DNA of 15,894 bases from the NCBI GenBank assembly GCA_041940425.1, contig JBGTSF010000093.1, positions 1 through 15,894 on the forward strand, in the 5' to 3' direction. The notes under the pieces are model-generated. The model did not search any database. It was given only the letters and a program-made list of their open reading frames with translations, and was not told the DNA's origin. This DNA is from DATHTS01 sp041940425. Its GTDB lineage: Bacteria; Acidobacteriota; Blastocatellia; Pyrinomonadales; Pyrinomonadaceae. The translations under genes and the position numbers were made by a program. Below, one piece after another: positions 11,682 through 15,894 of the stretch; position 1 is the stretch's first letter; every line of letters begins with the position of its first letter.

Positions 11682-14357
11682 TTAGCGAATGTTCGGCAAT
11701 ATATATTTAATCTCGCCCATTTCCGCGAGTTTCGTAATTTGACTCATTTCGATTCTGCCGAAAATCCGGTTTTGGCTTTTTGCCGAAACGATCTCAAACC
11801 CCGCTCGTTTCAGTTTTTCAAATGTCTCCGGCGTTTTTTTCGTAAAAACGATTTGGACTTTCGCTTTTCCGTCCGTGATAAATTTGCTTTCGTATTCCTC
11901 AAGCGAAACAACACTTTTCGTTTTTTCAATCGAATCAAACAGCCAAATATGCAGTTTTTCGGCTAGATTTTCGACGCGCTTTTTCTCGGTTAGAATCCGC
12001 GCGGTTTCCGCTTTTTCTTCTTCCGTCTGTTCGCGGATCTCTTCCAGCGTCGAATCTATATCGGGAGTCGGGTTTTCGGGATTTTGAAAATTATAGGAAA
12101 GCATGCCCGTAACTTTGACCGGATTTCCAGAAAGCATCGAAGGCGTAAATTTAGCGTTTAACGCGGCATTTTCCGCCGCCTGTCGAAGAAGCGGATGACC
12201 TGACACGGCTTTGGCGGCAATAACATTTCCGGTTTCGTCAATCGTGATCTGAACATTGACCGCGCCGCTCGCGTTGACAGCTCTGGCGGTCGTCGGAAAT
12301 GCCGGTTTCGGCAAAGATACCGCGCTTCCATTGATTACACCGCCCGCAATTGTTTTTGCAGGTGTTTGCTGCAAAGAGAAAGAGTTGGAAGTTACTGTTC
12401 TTGCTTTGCCGGATCCAATACCATATCCGCCTCCCGAACCTTTTCCGCTTCCATATCCAACGCCGTCACCGTCGCCTGCTCCATAGCCTTCACCGAAACC
12501 GAACTCCGCCGGAACATAAGCCGGAACGCGCACGGTTTTTAATTTGCCGTTTTGTTTGACGATTCGCTCTTCGACCGCAACGAACGAAGTGAATTGCGTC
12601 AGCAATCGGTAATCGAGTCCGAGCTTTGTAATTTCATTTTTGAGGCGCGGAGTTTCTTTTGTTTCTTCCGCGCTGAAGTCCCAATTCTGCGCCATCAGAT
12701 CGTCAATTTTCGTCCGCGCCCAGAGCGTCGCCATCACGTTTTCGGAAGTTTCGTTCGCCGGAAAATCAACCGCGATCTCGCGCTCGAAAATCTGCCCGCC
12801 GATCTTTCCTTTTAATTTTACCGCGCCTTTAACTGGCTCGGCGTAACGCCCGAAAACGACGACCGGCTTTGCGCCGAACAGGTCGGGAATGCGTTTCGGA
12901 TAAATGTCCGAAACCGGCAAGCCGTTCCATTCGATCGAAATACCGGTCAGATACGGATTTCTGACACGCTCGTGAAAACGCCGCGCGGCGCGTGAACCCT
13001 CATCCGTCAAAGAAATAAATTCGGCTTCGCCGCGTCCTTCTTTGGCGATCTGTTCGAGCAGAAAACGATTGACCGAATCTCCGATTCCGAAGCTGAAAAC
13101 TCGCGCGTTTTTATGTTTCTGAACTTCAGAAATTATCTCGAAATCGTTTCCGACTAGTCCGTCGGTCATAAAACAAACAATGCGGAGATGTTCCTGAGAA
13201 TCCGAAGGCGCGAGCGCGGCTGTGATCGCTTTCATCATTTCCGTTCCGCCGCCGCCTTGCCGCGATTCTAAAAACGCCTGCGCTCTGTCCATATTCGCCC
13301 GCGTTGCCGGAACGGGTTCTTTAAAAAGAACGTGCGTGTCGCCCGCAAAAGTTATCAGATTAAATGTGTCATCCGGGTAAAGATTATCGAGCGCGAGTTT
13401 CATCGCTTCCTTCGCTTTTTCAATCGGAAAACCTGACATCGAACCCGATGTGTCCAAAACAAAAACAATTTCTTTGGGCGTGATGTCTTCCGCCGAAAGA
13501 CGTTCGGGCGGCGATAAAATAAGGCTGAAAAATCCGCCGTTTCCGCCGTAGTTCGTCAAAAGCGCGTCTTCTAAACGCCGCCCAATCACGTCGTAGCGCA
13601 AAACGAAATCTTTATTCGGAATCGTTTTTTCATTGCGAAGTGAAATTTTCGCGCTGTTCGGACTGAGATTCAGTGATTGTATTTCGTGAGAATTCGAGTT
13701 GATATTTTCGACCGGAACGCCCGCGTTTAAGTTTACTTCGATGGAAATATCGTGTCCGGCGCGTGTATCGGAAATGACGGGCGGCGAGATTTTTTCCGCG
13801 TCTTCCGCGTCAACCGATTCAGGAATATAACGCGGCGTTACCGTCATCGGAAAGACGAATTCGTAACTTCCGTCTTCAAATTTTAAAGTTTCGACGTAAG
13901 AGATTTCGATCTCGATTTTTTCATTCGGTAAAATATTCGCAACCGACTGCGTAAAAATATTCGGTCGTTCCTGATCGAGAAGCGAAGCCGTGTTGCCGCT
14001 GCTTTTTGCCGATTCGTAAACTTTTCGCGCTTCTTCTTTTTTCAAAATAACGCCGCGAATAATGCGGTCGCCGATCCGCATCGTCATATCGTCAACCGCC
14101 GCCGTTTGCGAAAGTGGAAATGTATAAACGGCTTCGATCGGCTCATTAAAATTATTTTCAAATTCCTGAACGACGCGAACGCGCGTGATAAAACCGCTGA
14201 TGTCGGCTGAAACCCGCGTGCTTTTCAAAGGACACGCGCCGAGTTCCGAGCCTTTTTTATTAACCGCGTAAAGCGAGCCTTGCGTGGTTTCGTCCTGAGC
14301 AAAAATTGAAAAAACGGAAAACAGACAGACTGCGAGCAGAAGAGATATTTTTCTCAT
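11682..14357 (-). CDS. Secreted VIT-vWA-TonB_C fusion protein
   Basis: 891 residues from ATG 14357, chosen because GGAG is six bases upstream and MRKISLLLAVCLFSVFSIFAQ is a signal peptide; the frame open to 14429 only adds promoter sequence. A VIT domain (about 28-157) resembles that of inter-alpha-trypsin inhibitor heavy chains. A von Willebrand A domain (about 295-470) has an intact MIDAS: DTSGS (Asp302, Ser304, Ser306), Thr372 and Asp399. After a beta-rich region (470-615) comes a glycine-rich linker (620-650). A TonB C-terminal-like domain follows (about 678-757, ...PAFPTTARAVNASGAVNVQI, ending GMLSYNFQ). A charged helix (770-805) leads to a last segment of about 55 residues resembling I9-type inhibitor domains. 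It is probably a metal-dependent periplasmic or outer-envelope adhesion or assembly protein. An ECF-type promoter lies upstream. Confidence 0.88.
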   Translation of the reverse strand: MRKISLLLAVCLFSVFSIFAQDETTQGSLYAVNKKGSELGACPLKSTRVSADISGFITRVRVVQEFENNFNEPIEAVYTFPLSQTAAVDDMTMRIGDRIIRGVILKKEEARKVYESAKSSGNTASLLDQERPNIFTQSVANILPNEKIEIEISYVETLKFEDGSYEFVFPMTVTPRYIPESVDAEDAEKISPPVISDTRAGHDISIEVNLNAGVPVENINSNSHEIQSLNLSPNSAKISLRNEKTIPNKDFVLRYDVIGRRLEDALLTNYGGNGGFFSLILSPPERLSAEDITPKEIVFVLDTSGSMSGFPIEKAKEAMKLALDNLYPDDTFNLITFAGDTHVLFKEPVPATRANMDRAQAFLESRQGGGGTEMMKAITAALAPSDSQEHLRIVCFMTDGLVGNDFEIISEVQKHKNARVFSFGIGDSVNRFLLEQIAKEGRGEAEFISLTDEGSRAARRFHERVRNPYLTGISIEWNGLPVSDIYPKRIPDLFGAKPVVVFGRYAEPVKGAVKLKGKIGGQIFEREIAVDFPANETSENVMATLWARTKIDDLMAQNWDFSAEETKETPRLKNEITKLGLDYRLLTQFTSFVAVEERIVKQNGKLKTVRVPAYVPAEFGFGEGYGAGDGDGVGYGSGKGSGGGYGIGSGKARTVTSNSFSLQQTPAKTIAGGVINGSAVSLPKPAFPTTARAVNASGAVNVQITIDETGNVIAAKAVSGHPLLRQAAENAALNAKFTPSMLSGNPVKVTGMLSYNFQNPENPTPDIDSTLEEIREQTEEEKAETARILTEKKRVENLAEKLHIWLFDSIEKTKSVVSLEEYESKFITDGKAKVQIVFTKKTPETFEKLKRAGFEIVSAKSQNRIFGRIEMSQITKLAEMGEIKYILPNIR

Positions 14358-14416
14358 AACTTTCTCCAATAAAATTTTTGAATTTTTGTTGAAAAAGCCC
14401 GCGGGTCTTTTCTTGC

Positions 14417-14445
14417 TTAGACACTCCAACTCGCCAAAAAGTTCC
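14417..14445 (-). promoter_or_regulatory. ECF (sigma-E-type) promoter of the VIT-vWA-TonB gene
   Basis: On the minus strand GGAACTT (14439-14445) and GTCTAA (14417-14422) are separated by 16 bases. Both elements match the classical sigma-E consensus, with the AAC and GTC cores intact. The transcription start would be near 14410, giving a leader of about 50 bases before the ATG at 14357. Confidence 0.72.
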
Positions 14446-14462
14446 CTGAGCGAGAAAAAAAA

Positions 14463-14559
14463 GTTGGCAGCGGCAGTAGGCAGTAGGCAGCCAAAATAAA
14501 AAAATCCGGTTGAGTATTAGAAATTAATCTGCCAACTGCCGCTGTCGTCTGCCTACTGT
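14463..14559. repeat. Inverted 7-bp tandem repeat element (GCAGTAG type)
   Basis: The left arm (14463-14492) is built of 7-base steps of the GCAGTAG type. The right arm (14529-14559) is its imperfect complement, containing GCCAACTGCCGCTG and CTGCCTACTG, and a spacer of about 36 A/T-rich bases separates them. The right arm overlaps the 3' end of the 15005 gene, and its CAGTAG supplies the stop codon (14553-14555). Confidence 0.85.
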
Positions 14560-15005
14560 TTGTAGCTGGCGGCGATCAAATTATCGCGGCGCGGAAAGTG
14601 AAAAATTGTCGCGCCGATTCCTAAAATAAACCAGAGAAAAAAGTATTTATAATCGGCGACAAAGGCGAGCATCATTCCGAACAGCGAAACCGATTCGCAC
14701 AGCGCACAGCCTGCGATCAAAGCCGTCTGGACAAAATAAATATTCTGTTCGGCGACCGCCTGGTCGAGATATTTTTTTCTGAGAAAAAACGAAATGGCGA
14801 TGTTTGTAATTCCGACCAGAAGAAAAACGATCACGATGATCGAAAATTGTCCGGGCAAAAAAGGCTGGGAAAAATCAAACCGGAAAAGCGCGGGTTTGAC
14901 AAAAAATATAACCACGAGAAAAAGAAACTGCGAAACGAAAAGCGCGAACCAAATTAAAGCTAAAGTTCGATAGATTTGTTCGATATTTTGTTTTTGATTT
15001 TCCAT
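14553..15005 (-). CDS. Four-helix membrane protein of unknown function
   Basis: 150 residues, family not recognised. Four predicted membrane helices lie at about 13-36, 54-74, 87-112 and 117-136. A short basic loop (RKKYLDQAVAEQ) stands between helices 2 and 3. Helix 3 (VQTALIAGCALCESVSLFGMML) carries small residues and a Glu in the pattern A-x-x-x-G-x-x-L-C-E, reminiscent of proton-binding c-ring helices, although the rest is unlike a c subunit. The N-terminus is polar (MENQKQNIEQIYR). It follows the 100-residue gene by five bases and probably shares its transcript with the ABC exporter. The ATG has no clear ribosome binding site. The stop codon lies in the 7-bp repeat. Confidence 0.68.
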   Translation of the reverse strand: MENQKQNIEQIYRTLALIWFALFVSQFLFLVVIFFVKPALFRFDFSQPFLPGQFSIIVIVFLLVGITNIAISFFLRKKYLDQAVAEQNIYFVQTALIAGCALCESVSLFGMMLAFVADYKYFFLWFILGIGATIFHFPRRDNLIAASYKQ

Positions 15006-15010
15006 TTTTG

Positions 15011-15313
15011 TTACTTTTTAATTGATTTTTGACTGATTTCGATTTTTGTTTCTTCTGCATTGTTACCGAAAATTTTCATTCTTTGTTCTCTTTGATCCTT
15101 CAATATTCGCGCGCGGCGTCTGAATTGATTATAACTCCGGTTGCGAAAAACCGAGTAGATGATTACGGGAACAAGACAAATTAAAACGGCGATGACGTAT
15201 GTTGGAAATCTGCTTAGCCCGATAAAATAATAATTAAAAATGTAAAAAGCAAAAGCGGGAATCAAACTTCCCGCGAAAATCATTTCCGCGAATCTTTTAC
15301 TTTTCCAGTTCAA
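15011..15313 (-). CDS. Small two-helix membrane protein coupled to the ABC exporter
   Basis: 100 residues, family not recognised. Two membrane helices (about 9-31 and 36-56) are joined by a short turn, followed by a basic, probably cytoplasmic tail (FRNRSYNQFRRRARILKDQREQR) and a charged C-terminus. The start is TTG at 15313: its TTG overlaps the exporter's TGA as TTGA, and a perfect GGAGG (15321-15325) stands seven bases upstream, so translational coupling is likely. A later ATG at 15283 would lose ten residues and the ribosome binding site. It could be an accessory protein of the exporter, but that is inferred only from the overlap. Confidence 0.7.
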   Translation of the reverse strand: MNWKSKRFAEMIFAGSLIPAFAFYIFNYYFIGLSRFPTYVIAVLICLVPVIIYSVFRNRSYNQFRRRARILKDQREQRMKIFGNNAEETKIEISQKSIKK

Positions 15314-15894
15314 TCGGTCGCCTCCAATTCTTCTTCCAAAAGCTGTCGCTCGTAAAGATCGGCGTATTCGCCGCCCAGATTAATTAATTCTTCGTGCGTT
15401 CCGCGTTCGGTAATGCGCCCGTCGTGCAGAACGCAGATCAGATCGGCATCGCGGATCGTCGAAATTCTATGCGAAACTATCAGAGTCGTTCTGTCCGTTC
15501 TGACATCGCGCAGACCGTGAAGAATTTTTTCTTCGGTGTATGTGTCCACCGCCGAAAGCGAATCGTCCAAAATTAAGATTCGCGGATTTCGCATCACGGC
15601 GCGGGCGATTGCCGTGCGCTGTTTTTGTCCGCCCGAAAGCGTGATACCGCGTTCGCCGACGAGCTGTTCGTATTTGTTCGGAAAATCCTTGATGTCGTCG
15701 GCGAGTCCGGCAATCGCGGCGGCTTTTTCGACCGAAAGATAACGCTTCGCCTTTTCGCTCTGCGGATTTCCGTTCGCGCTTTCCAGAGTCATTTCGTCCG
15801 CGTCAATTCCGAAAGCGATGTTTCGTGCGAGCGAATTGCTGAACAGAAAAGTTTCCTGCGGCACGAAACCGATCGCCTTTCTTAACTGTTCGAG
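15310..15894 (-). CDS. ABC exporter ATP-binding domain, C-terminal part (5' truncated by window edge)
   Basis: About 194 residues of the nucleotide-binding domain of an exporter-type ABC protein, open to the window edge. It begins LEQLRKAIGFVPQETFLF with the Q-loop Gln. The signature is LSGGQKQR, Walker B ILILDDSLSAVD with the D-loop, and the switch His is in LIVSHR. The final CVLHDGRITERGTHEEL is typical of fused exporters such as MsbA/MdlB-like half transporters. The Walker A motif and membrane domain lie off the window, so the cargo cannot be assigned. An in-frame GTG near 15864 falls inside the Q-loop region and is not a start. The stop overlaps the next gene's TTG start by three of the four bases of TTGA. 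Confidence 0.93.
   Translation of the reverse strand, partial: LEQLRKAIGFVPQETFLFSNSLARNIAFGIDADEMTLESANGNPQSEKAKRYLSVEKAAAIAGLADDIKDFPNKYEQLVGERGITLSGGQKQRTAIARAVMRNPRILILDDSLSAVDTYTEEKILHGLRDVRTDRTTLIVSHRISTIRDADLICVLHDGRITERGTHEELINLGGEYADLYERQLLEEELEATD

Noticed and set aside
14358..14429. N-terminal extension of the VIT-vWA-TonB protein
   Set aside because: It covers the ECF promoter -10 element and places residues before a normal signal peptide; the ATG at 14357 has a proper ribosome binding site.

Overview
The window is ordinary bacterial chromosome with tightly packed genes on both strands and no phage, transposase, tRNA, rRNA or CRISPR array. I read it as an acidobacterial chromosome, most likely Blastocatellia. 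The grounds are the mixture of a PurS/PurQ-type purine cluster, a secreted VIT-vWA-TonB fusion, a PilZ protein, a 3D-domain protein, an orphan ECF sigma factor and lineage-type secreted proteins of unknown function. That assignment is inference; no ribosomal marker is present.

Layout. 1-2063: purine biosynthesis (3' end of purB, then purS and purQ), interrupted by a convergent DUF4870-like membrane gene. 2231-4695: minus-strand genes for a small secreted protein, a GHMP sugar kinase and a DedA membrane protein. 4841-5770: a divergent ROK-family gene with a near-consensus sigma70 promoter. 5917-6687: an unknown membrane-anchored envelope protein on the minus strand. 6993-7661: an ECF sigma factor. 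7729-9400: a lysine 6-dehydrogenase-like enzyme and a PilZ protein, both on the minus strand. 9726-11623: a 3D-domain wall-type protein behind a long structured leader, then a membrane glycosyltransferase. 11682-14357: the large VIT/vWA/TonB protein. 14553-15894: two small membrane genes following the 3' end of an ABC exporter.

The most notable signals are non-coding. Four loci carry 7-bp tandem repeats: three as inverted pairs in gene gaps (1256-1350, 2101-2193, 14463-14559) and one inside the glycosyltransferase gene (10735-10769). The purS/purQ array contains the purQ ribosome binding site, and two arrays abut or contain stop codons. A 21-bp repeat, seven copies long and close to two helical turns per unit, fills 2733-2879. 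A textbook ECF (sigma-E-like) promoter lies upstream of the VIT/vWA/TonB gene, about 7 kb from the ECF sigma gene in the same window. The 3D-domain gene has a leader of four hairpins plus a terminator-like stem.

PurS and PurQ work with an off-window PurL to make FGAM. Several other products act at the envelope (ABC exporter, DedA, glycosyltransferase, 3D protein, VIT/vWA/TonB protein), which fits a possible envelope-stress regulon, though that link is inferred only from the promoter motif.
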